From CADCVT01 sp036389155 (lineage in GTDB: Bacteria; Actinomycetota; Thermoleophilia; Solirubrobacterales; Solirubrobacteraceae), in NCBI GenBank assembly GCA_036389155.1, contig DASVQN010000017.1, forward strand, positions 124,001 through 188,000: a stretch of DNA of 64,000 nt. The letters run 5' to 3'. Of the stretch, positions 25,982 to 34,994 are shown in pieces (the first letter of the stretch is position 1; each line of letters starts with the position of its first letter). The translations under genes were made by a program, and so were the position numbers. The notes under the pieces are model-generated. The model saw only the letters and a program-made list of their open reading frames with translations, was not told the DNA's origin and searched no databases.

Positions 25982-27658
25982 ATGATCGCCCGAAGCGACG
26001 CCCTCCAGGCCCTCGCCGCCGAGCCGTTCGACGTCGTCGTCATCGGCGGCGGCATCACCGGCGCGGGCGTGGCCCTCGACGCCGCCACCCGCGGCTACTC
26101 CGTCGCGCTCGTCGAGAAGGCCGACTACGCCTCCGGCACCTCCAGCCGCTCCTCCAAGCTCGTCCACGGCGGCCTCCGGTACCTCCAGAACTTCGACCTC
26201 GGTCTCGTCAGGGAAGCGCTCCTCGAGCGCCAGCTGATGGTCCAGCTCGCGCCGCACCTCGTCCACCCGCTCCCGCTGGTCGTCGCCGCCTTCGACAACC
26301 AGCGGCCGGACCGCGCCATCGGCGCCGGCCTGCACATGTACGACGTGATGAGCGTCGACAAGCTGCGCGGCAGGCGCCCGCGCCGGCTGAGGAGGGGCGA
26401 GGCCGAGCCCGCGGAGTGGAGCCCCGACCGCCACCGCACGATCGACGGCGAGGAGGTCGTCAAGCTCATCCCGGCGCTCGCCGGCCGCGAGCCCACCGCC
26501 GGCTACCTCTTCTACGACTGCCAGACCGACGACGCCCGCCTCGTCCTCACCGTCCTCGGCGAGGCCGAGCGCTTCGGCACGGTCATGGCCAACGGCGTCG
26601 AGGTCCTCGAGCTGTGCGAGCAGAGCGGAAGGACGACCGGCGTCGCCTGCAAGGACGTCCACTCCGGCGACGAGTTCACGATCCAGGCCGACAACGTCGT
26701 CAACGCGACGGGCGTCTGGGCCGACCGCATCCGCCCCGAGGAATTGCATGACGAGGCTGAAGTTCCGAGGATCCGCCCCAGCCGCGGCACCCACATCACG
26801 CTCGCCGACGACGACCTCCCGCTGAAGGCCGGCGCCATCGTCCCCGCCGGCGGAGGCCGCTCGATCTTCGCCCTCCCGTGGCTCGGCCGCACCCTCATCG
26901 GCACGACCGACAACGACTACGACGGCGACAGCCTCGACAACATCCCGCCCAGCTCGGACGACGTCGACTACCTGCTCGACGCGGCGAACACGTTCTTCGG
27001 GAGCGACCTCGGGCCGGACCAGATCACCGGCGCCTACGCGGGCGTCCGGCCGCTGATCAGCACCGGCGACCCCAAGAAGTCGGTCGACATCTCGCGCAAG
27101 GCCGAGCTGTACGAGACGAGCAGCGGGATGATCACGATCACCGGAGGCAAGCTCACGACGTGGCGGCGGATGGCGAAGATGGCCGTCGACCGGATCGTCG
27201 AGCGCGACAACAGCGACGCCCCCTGTCGCACGCACGAGATCCCGCTCGGCTACGCGGTCTCCGCCGACGACCTTCCGCGCGTCGAGGGCGTTCCCGACGG
27301 CGCCTACGCGGCCCTCGCCGGCCGCTACGGCCACGCCGCCCACGACGTCCTGCGCGTCGCTGCCGAGCGCGGCGAGCTCGCCCAGCCGATCGTCCCCGGC
27401 CTGCCCGACCTGCTGGCCGAGGCGGCGCACGCCGCGCGCAAGGAGCAGGTCACGAGCGTCGCGGACGTCCTCTTCCGCCGCACCCGCCTCGCCCTCCTGG
27501 CCGCCAGAGAGCTCGAGCAGGACCCCGAGAAGGTCCGCCGCGTCGCCGAGGCCGCGGGCCGCGAGCTGGGCTGGGACGAGCAGCGCATCGACGCCGAGGT
27601 CGAGGCCTTCGCCCGCGAGGCGGCGGCCGAGGGCATCGTCGTCGCCCCCGCACCCTAA
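25982..27658 (+). CDS. glpD: Glycerol-3-phosphate dehydrogenase, FAD-dependent
   Basis: 558 residues. It oxidises sn-glycerol 3-phosphate to dihydroxyacetone phosphate at the membrane, passing electrons to quinone. The FAD-binding Rossmann motif DVVVIGGGITGAGVALDAA is at residues ~17-36, followed by the family signature TSSRSSKLVHGGLRYL, and the FAD/substrate region includes IRPSRGTHITLAD and FALPWLGRTLIGTTDNDY. The C-terminal DAO_C domain contains ARKEQVTSVADVLFRRTRLAL. Length and motifs match GlpD/GlpA. No glycerol kinase or facilitator is beside it. Confidence 0.96.
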   Translation: MIARSDALQALAAEPFDVVVIGGGITGAGVALDAATRGYSVALVEKADYASGTSSRSSKLVHGGLRYLQNFDLGLVREALLERQLMVQLAPHLVHPLPLVVAAFDNQRPDRAIGAGLHMYDVMSVDKLRGRRPRRLRRGEAEPAEWSPDRHRTIDGEEVVKLIPALAGREPTAGYLFYDCQTDDARLVLTVLGEAERFGTVMANGVEVLELCEQSGRTTGVACKDVHSGDEFTIQADNVVNATGVWADRIRPEELHDEAEVPRIRPSRGTHITLADDDLPLKAGAIVPAGGGRSIFALPWLGRTLIGTTDNDYDGDSLDNIPPSSDDVDYLLDAANTFFGSDLGPDQITGAYAGVRPLISTGDPKKSVDISRKAELYETSSGMITITGGKLTTWRRMAKMAVDRIVERDNSDAPCRTHEIPLGYAVSADDLPRVEGVPDGAYAALAGRYGHAAHDVLRVAAERGELAQPIVPGLPDLLAEAAHAARKEQVTSVADVLFRRTRLALLAARELEQDPEKVRRVAEAAGRELGWDEQRIDAEVEAFAREAAAEGIVVAPAP

Positions 27659-27698
27659 GCTGCGCGACTTCGTGCCCCCGGTCGTGTTGAGATTCCTC

Positions 27699-29531
27699 AT
27701 GCCTCCCCGCCTGCTCCCCGCCCTCGCGCTCGCCGCCCTGGCGCTGCCCTCGACCGCCCACGCCGGCTGGTTCCCCGCCGAGCCGATCGACGGCCCGAGC
27801 CCCGACATCGTCTCGGTCGGCGACGTCGAGGTGGCACGCGAGGGGATGGCCGGCGTCGTCTACCTCAAGCGCGACGCGGGCGTCGAGCACGTCTTCGTCG
27901 CCCGGATGATCAACGGCGCGTGGGAGCCCGGCGCCCGCGTCGACCAGGGCCTCGCGCCGCCCGCGAGCCAGCCGGTGATCGCCGCGGCGAACCCGGACCG
28001 CCTGGCCGTCGCGTGGGTCAGCGGCGGCTCGCTCTTCACCGCCATCCGGCCCGCGGGCGCACCGGGCTTCACGCCCGCGCGCGTCGTCGCCGAGGGCGGC
28101 GTGACCAACCCGTCCATCGACATGTCGATCAACGGCGTCACGTACGTCTCGTACACGCAGAACGGCGACGTCAAAGTCGCCCGCGCCGCCCGCGACGTCC
28201 CGGACTTCGCCGTCCTGCCGGCGCCGGTCGACTTCGACCCCGCCCGCGAGGCCGGCACGGGAGCCGACCTGCGCTCGCGCGTGGCGGTCAGCGCGGATGC
28301 CAGCGCGGTCGTCGTCTGGGGCGAGAAGAACGCCGACGGCCGCACGCACGTCCACGGCCGGCGCCTCTTCGAGCTCCGCCTGTCCACGGCTGTCGAGGAC
28401 CTCACCCTGAGCGAGTTCGAGGGCCGCGCCGCCACCGGCGCCGACCGGCCGGAGATCGACATCGAGGACGACTCGAGCTACGCCCAGGTCGCGTTCCGCC
28501 AGATGACCGACGGCGGGCCGCGCCTCGTCGGCCGCCGCCTCGTCGGCTCGCAGTTCGACCCGCCGTTCGCCATCGACGGCGGCCAGACGTCGTCGCTCGG
28601 CCGCATCGCGCTGACCGGCCGCGGCGAGGGCGTCACCGCCGGCCAGTCCACCGCCAACGAGGTCTGGGGCGGCTCGATCTGGAACAACAAGTTCGAGCGC
28701 GTGCAGCGCTGGGACAGCGGCCCTGCCGGGATCGCCCCGCGCCCGATCCCGCTCGTGGGCGAGAACGAGAACGGCGCGCTGACCTGGCTGGCCGGCACCA
28801 GCGGCACCGATGCGGTCGTCCGCGCCCGCTACTTCGAGACGGTGCAGGAGCTGAGGATCCAGCCCGAGGTCACGCTCAGCAACCCGTCCTTCGGCGCCGT
28901 CGACGTCGACGCCGGGTTCGCGGGCGGGTCGACCCGCGTCTCCGACCACGTCATCGCCTTCGTCCAGGGCTCGGGGGCGGACCGCCGCCTCGTCGCCGCC
29001 GTCAACGACGATCCGCCCGCGCGCCCTCTCGGCCAGAACACGACCGCGCTGCGCCGGCTCGAGCGCTTCAAGTGGGCGTCCTCGCGCGACCTGTGGCCGC
29101 CGATCCTCTACCGCGTCTTCGTGGACGGCGCGCAGATCGGCGAGACGGCCGACACGCAGCTCCCGGTCGTCGAGGGGCTCGTCGAGGACGGGCGCCACCA
29201 GTGGAACGTCATCGCGATCGACCGCCGCGGCCAGCAGACCGCCGGCCCGCCGCGCACCGTGCGGATCGACAACACGCCGCCGCTGATGACGGTCTCGATC
29301 GGACGGCGCAGGCGCAGCGTCGGGATCCGCGTGCGGCGCTTCGCCGACCGCGGGCTCGGGGCGAGCGGCATCAGCCGGATCGTCGTGAACTTCGGCAACG
29401 GCCGGCGCGTGCGCATCGGGCGGAGCATCCGCTACACGTATCCGCGCGGCGGCAGCTACACGCTGCGCGTCAGCGGGTTCGACAACGCCGGCAACCGCGC
29501 CGACGTCACGCGCCGCCTGACCCTCGGCTAG
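27699..29531 (+). CDS. Hypothetical secreted beta-propeller-like protein
   Basis: 610 residues from the ATG at 27699, which gives a signal peptide (MPPRLLPALALAALALPSTAHA). The body is a run of about ten short blade-like repeats (AREGMAGVVYLKRDAGVEHV, VAVSADASAVVVWGEKNADG, SYAQVAFRQMTDGG) that look like a WD40/BNR-type propeller. Near the end an Ig-like pair (LYRVFVDGAQIGETAD, WNVIAIDRRGQ) and an arginine-rich C-terminal beta domain finish the protein. This is a common secreted architecture in Solirubrobacterales. Function unknown. Confidence 0.75.
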   Translation: MPPRLLPALALAALALPSTAHAGWFPAEPIDGPSPDIVSVGDVEVAREGMAGVVYLKRDAGVEHVFVARMINGAWEPGARVDQGLAPPASQPVIAAANPDRLAVAWVSGGSLFTAIRPAGAPGFTPARVVAEGGVTNPSIDMSINGVTYVSYTQNGDVKVARAARDVPDFAVLPAPVDFDPAREAGTGADLRSRVAVSADASAVVVWGEKNADGRTHVHGRRLFELRLSTAVEDLTLSEFEGRAATGADRPEIDIEDDSSYAQVAFRQMTDGGPRLVGRRLVGSQFDPPFAIDGGQTSSLGRIALTGRGEGVTAGQSTANEVWGGSIWNNKFERVQRWDSGPAGIAPRPIPLVGENENGALTWLAGTSGTDAVVRARYFETVQELRIQPEVTLSNPSFGAVDVDAGFAGGSTRVSDHVIAFVQGSGADRRLVAAVNDDPPARPLGQNTTALRRLERFKWASSRDLWPPILYRVFVDGAQIGETADTQLPVVEGLVEDGRHQWNVIAIDRRGQQTAGPPRTVRIDNTPPLMTVSIGRRRRSVGIRVRRFADRGLGASGISRIVVNFGNGRRVRIGRSIRYTYPRGGSYTLRVSGFDNAGNRADVTRRLTLG

Positions 29532-29536
29532 CGGGC

Positions 29537-30391
29537 ATGGCGCCGCGCCGCACCCTGCGCGCCGGCCCGAGGACGTTCGAGCTGGGCGAGCGGCCGTGGC
29601 TGATGGGCGTCGTCAACGCGAACACCGACTCGTTCTCGGGGACGGGGGAGGACGTGGAGGGAGCGGACATCGTCGACGTCGGCGGCGAGTCGGCGATCAC
29701 GGGCCGCCCGCCGACCGAGGTGGACGAGGAGATCGCGCGCGTCGTCCCGGTGATCGAGCGCTTGGCCCGCGCCGGCGCCCTCGTCTCCGTCGACACCTAC
29801 AAGCCGCCGGTGGCGGAGGCGGCCCTCGCGGCGGGCGCCAACATCGTCAACGACGTCAGCGGCCTGCGCGATCCTGCGCTCGCGGACGTCTGCGCGCGCA
29901 CCGGCGCGGCGCTCGTCGTCATGCACACCCGCGCGGCGCCGAAGGTGCGCCTCCAGGACCCGGACGCCTACGACGACGTCGTCGCGGACGTCGTCGCGTT
30001 CCTGCGCGAGCGGGTGGCGGTGGCGCTCGACCGGGGCGTCGCGCCCGAGCAGATCGTTCTCGACCCCGGGCCCGACTTCGCGAAGACGCCGGCGCAGACG
30101 ATCGCCGTCCTGCGCCGCCTCGACGCGCTGCACGATCTCGGGTTCCCGCTCCTGCTGGCCATCTCGCGCAAGGACTTCATCGGCGCGCTCACCCATCGCA
30201 GCCCGAGGCAGCGCGGGGCGGGGACCTTGGCCGCGCTCGCGTACGGCGCAGACGCCGGCGGGCACATCTTCCGCGTCCACGACGTCGCCGGCGCCCGCGA
30301 CTTCCTGACGGTGCGGGCGGCGCTGCGCGGCGAGAGCGACGTCCCCGAGGACCTCGCGCTCCCCGACGAGCTGCGCCACGAGCGTGGCTAG
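29537..30391 (+). CDS. folP: Dihydropteroate synthase-like protein with altered pABA loops
   Basis: 284 residues, 6 bases after the previous stop. DHPS joins pABA to hydroxymethylpterin pyrophosphate in folate synthesis. The pterin site is intact: VSVDTYKP, IVNDVSGL, MHTRAAPK, LDPGPDFAKT, AISRKDFIG and the final FRVHD Arg/Asp. The two mobile pABA loops differ. Loop 1 reads NANTDSFSGTGE and then goes straight to the DIVDVGGES strand, lacking the usual Asp-Gly-Gly and the following helix (about 20 residues). Loop 2 reads GGESAITGRP in place of GGESTRPG. It is a TIM-barrel DHPS-family member, but true DHPS activity is uncertain. The last codons overlap the convergent S8 gene. Confidence 0.8.
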   Translation: MAPRRTLRAGPRTFELGERPWLMGVVNANTDSFSGTGEDVEGADIVDVGGESAITGRPPTEVDEEIARVVPVIERLARAGALVSVDTYKPPVAEAALAAGANIVNDVSGLRDPALADVCARTGAALVVMHTRAAPKVRLQDPDAYDDVVADVVAFLRERVAVALDRGVAPEQIVLDPGPDFAKTPAQTIAVLRRLDALHDLGFPLLLAISRKDFIGALTHRSPRQRGAGTLAALAYGADAGGHIFRVHDVAGARDFLTVRAALRGESDVPEDLALPDELRHERG

Positions 30392-31935
30392 CCCGTGATG
30401 ACCTTCTTGGGCGGCTTCGAGCCGCGCGGCAGGCGCGCGATCGCGTCCAGCGCGGCGCGGAGGTCCAGCGCGCCCGCGCCGACCTGCCAGTGCTCGTAGG
30501 GCTTCATCGTCGTCCCCGCGATGTCCGAGCCGCACGGCAGCAGATCGCCGCACGGGAAGTCCCACAGCGCGTCGATCCCCGTCAGCGGCGCCGCGGTGCG
30601 GACGAGCAGCGCCTTGACCTCGTCGGGCGTCAGGCGCCGGCCGAGGCGCGCCTGCGCCGCGTCCTGCATCACGGCGATCGCGCCGGTGACGTGCGGCGCG
30701 GCCATGCTCGTCCCGCTCGACGGCGCGTACAACGCCTCGTACTCGGGCTTGGCCGGGATGCATGCGACCGGGTCCTGCTGCACGCACGCGGTCCCCACGA
30801 CCGCGACGCCGCCCGCCGTGCGCGCCGCGCGGATGTTCGCGCCCGGCGCCACGAGCGTCGGCGCGTAGTCGATGACCAGCGACCCGTCGACGCTGCGCTG
30901 CGGGTCGTCGTCGCCGCGCGACGAGAAGAACGTCAGCGGCTGGTCGCCGATCGTTCCCGCGTGGTCCTTGCGGATCGCGCCGACGCTGATCGCCCACGGG
31001 GCCAGGCCGTTCGGGTTGCTCTTGCACGTGCCGCTGCTGTCGGGCGCGCAGTTCGACGATCCCTCGGGCTCGGCCGGGTCGCTGCCGTCCGCGCCGCCCG
31101 CGCCGCTGTTGCCGCCGCTGAAGACGACGGTGATCCCGGCGTCGTGCAGCGCCTTGGTGGCGATGGCGAGCGGGCTGCGCGCGTCGAACAGCCCGCCGCC
31201 GCTCGGCCCGTAGGAGTTGTTGACGGCGACGACGTGCAGCTCGGGATGGAGGAGCAGGTAGTCGTAGGCCTGCAGCGCGTGGAAGATCACGACCGCGTCG
31301 CCCACCGCGAGGCTCACGATCCCCGCGCCGGGCGCGACGCCGGTGTAGTAGCCGCCGGACGCGCTGCCGTCGCCCGCCGCGATCGACGCGACGTGCGTGC
31401 CGTGCCCGCTCGTCGTGTCGGTGTCGCACATGACCGGGCACTCGACGTACGTGTGGAAGATCGGCGGCATCGGCGCCGTGTCGTCGAGCGCGCCGTCGAC
31501 GCCGACCACCTTGACGTTCCTGACGATGCGCTTCTGGAGGTCCGGGTGCAGGCCGTCGACGCCGGTGTCGATGACCGCGACGTTCACGCCGCTGCCGTCG
31601 AAGCCCGCGCGGTAGGCGGCCTGCCGGCTCTCGGCGCCGCCGAAGATCAGGTTCGCGGACTCGTGCAGCTCGTGCTCGAGGCGGTCGTTGCGCGTGGTGC
31701 GCACGACGCCGCGCAGGCGGCGCGCCTTCGCGATCGCGACGGGGTCGCCGGCGACCGCGGCGAACGGCAGCCGGCGCAGCGCGACGCTGCGCAGCCCGAG
31801 CGCGCCGAGCCTCTTCGTCAGCGCCGCGCGCGAGACCTTCGCCGGGTGGAACTGGACGATGCGCTCGGCGGCGGCCGCCGGCGCGGCGAGGACGAGGGCG
31901 GCGGCGAGCGCCACGGGCGGGATCAGGCGGCGCAT
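30388..31935 (-). CDS. Secreted subtilisin-like serine protease (S8 family)
   Basis: 515 residues from ATG 31935, with GAGGG just upstream. A signal peptide (MRRLIPPVALAAALVLAAPAAAA) and an inhibitor-I9-like propeptide (ERIVQFHPAKVSRAALTKRL) precede the peptidase. The triad is Asp123 in VAVIDTGVDG, His178 in SGHGTHVASIA and Ser410 in SSGTSMAAPHVTGAIAV, with the oxyanion region VVFSGGNSGAGG. A C-terminal CGDLLPCG pair and basic tail finish it. It is independent of the S8 gene at 22004 and much closer to classic subtilases. Its stop overlaps the stop of folP. Confidence 0.94.
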   Translation of the reverse strand: MRRLIPPVALAAALVLAAPAAAAERIVQFHPAKVSRAALTKRLGALGLRSVALRRLPFAAVAGDPVAIAKARRLRGVVRTTRNDRLEHELHESANLIFGGAESRQAAYRAGFDGSGVNVAVIDTGVDGLHPDLQKRIVRNVKVVGVDGALDDTAPMPPIFHTYVECPVMCDTDTTSGHGTHVASIAAGDGSASGGYYTGVAPGAGIVSLAVGDAVVIFHALQAYDYLLLHPELHVVAVNNSYGPSGGGLFDARSPLAIATKALHDAGITVVFSGGNSGAGGADGSDPAEPEGSSNCAPDSSGTCKSNPNGLAPWAISVGAIRKDHAGTIGDQPLTFFSSRGDDDPQRSVDGSLVIDYAPTLVAPGANIRAARTAGGVAVVGTACVQQDPVACIPAKPEYEALYAPSSGTSMAAPHVTGAIAVMQDAAQARLGRRLTPDEVKALLVRTAAPLTGIDALWDFPCGDLLPCGSDIAGTTMKPYEHWQVGAGALDLRAALDAIARLPRGSKPPKKVITG

Positions 31936-31990
31936 GCCCTCGTGAACGATGTCACGGGAAGGAACATGTGGGCGCCGCTTCGAAGTCCGC

Positions 31991-32020
31991 TACCGTGCGG
32001 GTACACCGGCGAATCGCCGG
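31991..32020 (+). promoter_or_regulatory. Probable promoter and leader hairpin of the rho-like gene
   Basis: TACCGT (31991-31996) resembles the -10 used before mraZ and ftsZ. A perfect hairpin CCGGCG-aat-CGCCGG (32006-32020) lies in the leader. The start codon at 32081 has AGGAGG 7 bases upstream. Confidence 0.45.
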
Positions 32021-32080
32021 CCGCTGCCACAACGCGGCCGGATGCCGACCGATTCCAGCGTCTCACCAGGAGGAAGCACC

Positions 32081-33598
32081 ATGGCCGTACTGTCTCGCGA
32101 CGCCCTCGAGGGCAGTCCGCTCGCAGACCTGCACCTGCTCGCCCGCGAGCTGGGCATCGACGGGTTCCGCCGTCTTCGCAAGGCCGACCTCGTCGAGGCG
32201 ATCATCGCCCGGCAGGGCGGCGAGGAGCCCGTCGAGGCCGCGGCCGAGGACGCGGGCGACGAGGTCGACGCCGCCGCGGTCGCGGCCGGTGACGACTCCG
32301 ATGAGGAGGACAGGCCGCGCCGCAGCCGTCGCGGCGGGCGCCGGCGCCGCTCCGCCGACGAGGGCGACGAGGCCGACGAGCCCACCGCCTCCGCCGACGA
32401 GGCCGTCGATGCGGACACGCTCGAGGCGTCGGACCTCGCCGCGATCGCGGACGAGGAGTCCGACGAGGACGAGGAGAAGGACCGTCCGGCGCGCCGCTCG
32501 CGCGGTGGCCGGGGCGGGCGCGGTGGCCGCGGCCGCTCGCGCGACGCCGACGGCGGCGGCTCCGCCGATGACGCCGGCGCGGATCGCCCGCGCGGCGGGC
32601 GCTCCCGCGACGGCGACGCCGAGGGCGGGCGCTCGCGCGGCGGCCGCTCGCGCGACCGCGACCGCGACGGCGACGCCGACCGCGATCGCTCCGAGGACGA
32701 GATCGTCGAGGGCACCGTCGAGCTGCTCGGCAACGGCTCGGGGTTCCTGCGCGTCTCGCCGCCCGACCCGTCCGACGACGACGTCTACATCTCCGCGGCG
32801 CAGATCCGCCGCTGCGAGCTCGTCAGCGGCGACCGCGTGGCCGGCCCCGTCCGCGCCCCGCGCCGGTCCGAGCGCTACCCGTCGCTCGTCCGCATCGACA
32901 CCATCAACGGCAGCTCCGCCGACGAGGTCGCCGAGGGCACGCCGTACGACGAGCTGCCCTGCACCTTCCCGACCGAGCGCCTCGCGCTGGGGTCGGACGA
33001 CCCGACGCTGAAGGCGATCGAGTGGCTCACGCCGCTGGGCCGCGGCTCGCGGGCGACGATCATCGGCGGCGCGCGCGCCGGCAAGACCGAGGCGCTGCGG
33101 CGCCTCGCCGGCGCGCTCGCGGCGCAGGAGGACCTCGAGCTGTCGGTCGTGCTCGCGGGCGTGCGTCCCGAGGAGGTCGCGAGCTGGAGGGACGCGGGCG
33201 TCGAGCCGACGACCGTGCTTGCCTTCTCCGCGTCGCCCGACGCGCAGGCGCAGGCGATCGAGCGCGCGGTCGACACGGCCAAGCGCGTCGCGGCGCGCGG
33301 CGCGAACGCCGTCGTCCTCGTCGACACCCTCAGCTACGTCGACGCGCGGTCCGCGCGGCGGATCCTCTCCGCGGCGCGGAACATCGTCGACGGCGGGTCG
33401 CTCACCGTCGTCGCGACGGCGGACCTGCCCGTGGGCGGCGAGACGACGGTGATCGCGCTCGACCCGGTGCTCACCTCGACCGGCCGCTTCCCGGCGCTCG
33501 ACCTCGTCAACAGCGGGGCGCTGCGCTCCGAGCTGCTGGTGGGCGAGGCGGGGGCCGACGCGATCACGCAGGCGCGCGCCGCGGCCGTCGGCGGCTAG
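32081..33598 (+). CDS. rho: Rho-family protein with degenerate ATPase motor
   Basis: 505 residues; AGGAGG lies 7 bases before the ATG. The N-terminal Rho_N domain (LLARELGIDGFRRLRKADLV) is followed by an acidic then Arg/Gly-rich insert (about residues 45-205), as in other actinobacterial Rho proteins. The RNA-binding fold is well kept (EGTVELLGNGSGFLRVSPPD, DVYISAAQIRRCELVSGDRV). The motor is not. Walker A is GGARAGKTE, but the catalytic-Glu motif IDERPEEV reads LAGVRPEEV. The Walker-B/Q-loop region reads VVLVDTLSYVDARS with the usual SGGVDANAL stretch absent. The R-loop segment EEFKGTGN is replaced by a short ALDPVLTSTG, and the chain stops about 50 residues early. RNA binding looks intact; helicase activity looks unlikely. 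Confidence 0.8.
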   Translation: MAVLSRDALEGSPLADLHLLARELGIDGFRRLRKADLVEAIIARQGGEEPVEAAAEDAGDEVDAAAVAAGDDSDEEDRPRRSRRGGRRRRSADEGDEADEPTASADEAVDADTLEASDLAAIADEESDEDEEKDRPARRSRGGRGGRGGRGRSRDADGGGSADDAGADRPRGGRSRDGDAEGGRSRGGRSRDRDRDGDADRDRSEDEIVEGTVELLGNGSGFLRVSPPDPSDDDVYISAAQIRRCELVSGDRVAGPVRAPRRSERYPSLVRIDTINGSSADEVAEGTPYDELPCTFPTERLALGSDDPTLKAIEWLTPLGRGSRATIIGGARAGKTEALRRLAGALAAQEDLELSVVLAGVRPEEVASWRDAGVEPTTVLAFSASPDAQAQAIERAVDTAKRVAARGANAVVLVDTLSYVDARSARRILSAARNIVDGGSLTVVATADLPVGGETTVIALDPVLTSTGRFPALDLVNSGALRSELLVGEAGADAITQARAAAVGG

Positions 33599-33599
33599 C

Positions 33600-33633
33600 G
33601 GGGCGCCCGCCGCTCAGCGGCCCGCCGCGCCCC
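33600..33633. terminator. Nested hairpin between convergent genes, probable bidirectional terminator
   Basis: GGGGCGC (33600-33606) pairs with GCGCCCC (33627-33633), and an inner CGCT/AGCG pair closes the middle. It fills the 35-base gap between the rho-like stop and the stop of the leftward gene at 33634. Confidence 0.5.
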
Positions 33634-34113
33634 TCACCGGGGCGCGTAGGCGACCTTGGACCAGCTCGGCTCCGGCGCGAGCTGGATCGCCTCGTCGCCC
33701 CGGTCGGGCTGGACGTAGGCGAACTGGAGGGTGCGGTCGTCGAAGGCGACGCTGAGCTCGCCCTCCTTGACGCGCTGGTCCAGCCAGGCCGAGCGGAAGA
33801 CGAGGCGCCGCAGCCAGTGGACGAGGCTGCGGTCCGCCGGCCCGACGAGCTCGGGCCAGCAGTCGTTGACGTGCTCGCCCAGACCGGACGCGGGGTCCTG
33901 GATCTCCCCGTTGACGGCGAGGTTCACGAGGTCCTCGCGCTCCTGCTCGATCAGGTGCTGGCGGACGAACCCGAGCTTGCGCGCCGCCTGCTCGCAGCGC
34001 TCGGAGAAGTCGCGCTCGTTGAAGGTGAAGCGCAGCTCGCCGTACTCCAGGACGAAGTCCTCGCCGGAGTCGTAGTTGCCGCGTCGCTGGGAGTCGTGGG
34101 GAGTCGTGTCCAT
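33634..34113 (-). CDS. Hypothetical protein
   Basis: 159 residues from ATG 34113, which has GAGGACC upstream. No signal peptide or membrane segment. It is charged and helix-rich (FTFNERDFSERCEQAARKLG, VRQHLIEQEREDLVNLAV) with a central WLRRLVFRSAWLDQRV and strands ELSVAFDDRTLQFAYV. I do not recognise the family. It is convergent with the rho-like gene and divergent from the SDR gene. Confidence 0.7.
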   Translation of the reverse strand: MDTTPHDSQRRGNYDSGEDFVLEYGELRFTFNERDFSERCEQAARKLGFVRQHLIEQEREDLVNLAVNGEIQDPASGLGEHVNDCWPELVGPADRSLVHWLRRLVFRSAWLDQRVKEGELSVAFDDRTLQFAYVQPDRGDEAIQLAPEPSWSKVAYAPR

Positions 34114-34244
34114 GCGAGGTCCTCGGAGCCCTGCCCCGAGGCGTCGGCATCCTAGGCATGGTTCCTTCCTCGTTTCGCCGGTTGAAAGGGAAGTTGCACG
34201 ATCCCGGCACCTCCGCCCCGGCGGACCGTGGTAGACACTCGCCC

Positions 34245-34994
34245 ATGGATCTCTCCGGCAAGGCCATCGCGATCACGGGCGCCACTTCGGGAATCGGCGA
34301 GGCGACGGCGCTGCTCGCCGCCCGGGCGGGTGCGGCGGTCTCGCTGGCCGGCCGGCGCGAGGATCGGCTCACCGCGCTCGCCTCGCGCATCGAGGAGGAG
34401 GGTGGCCGCGCGGTCGCCATCCGGACGGACGTCGCGAAGGAGGACAGCGCGCGGGCGTTCGTGCAGCAGTCCTACGAGCACCTCGGCCGCCTCGACGTCC
34501 TCGTCAACAACGCCGGTGTCATGCTGCTCGGCGCCGTCACGGGTGCGGACACCAACGAGTGGCGCCAGATGCTGGAGGTCAACTGCCTCGGGCTGCTCTA
34601 CTGCACGCACGCCGCGCTGCCGGTGATGGGCGAGCAGGGCGGCGGGCACGTCGTGAACGTGTCCTCCGTCGCCGGGCGGCGCGCCGCGATGGGCGCCGCG
34701 GTCTACAACATGACCAAGTTCGGGGTGACGGCGTTCAGCGAGGCGCTGCGGCAGGAGGCGCTGCACGCCGGGATCCGCGTGACGGTGATCGAGCCGGGCT
34801 TCGTCGACACCGAGCTGCAGGGGCACAACGCGCCGAAGGACTACGTGATGCAGGCCACCGAGAAGATGCGCGAGACGATCGGCAAGGTGCTCGAGTCCGA
34901 GGACATCGCGAACTCGATCCTCTACGCGATCTCCCAGCCCGAGCACGTGAACGTCAGCGAGATCATGGTCGTGCCGCGGGGGCAGCGCAGCTGA
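34245..34994 (+). CDS. Short-chain dehydrogenase/reductase
   Basis: 249 residues. Classical SDR motifs are complete: cofactor loop TGATSGIGEATALLA, NNAGVM, catalytic Ser in VVNVSSVAGRRAAMG and the YNMTK active-site pair. ASLAGRREDRL after strand 2 has an Arg pair that favours NADP(H). The C-terminal part (EPGFVDTELQGHN, SEDIANSILYAISQPEHVN) resembles YdfG-type serine/3-hydroxy-acid dehydrogenases. TAGACA lies 7 bases before the ATG without a ribosome site, suggesting a leaderless message. Substrate unknown. The stop is joined to the next gene as CTGA. Confidence 0.92.
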   Translation: MDLSGKAIAITGATSGIGEATALLAARAGAAVSLAGRREDRLTALASRIEEEGGRAVAIRTDVAKEDSARAFVQQSYEHLGRLDVLVNNAGVMLLGAVTGADTNEWRQMLEVNCLGLLYCTHAALPVMGEQGGGHVVNVSSVAGRRAAMGAAVYNMTKFGVTAFSEALRQEALHAGIRVTVIEPGFVDTELQGHNAPKDYVMQATEKMRETIGKVLESEDIANSILYAISQPEHVNVSEIMVVPRGQRS

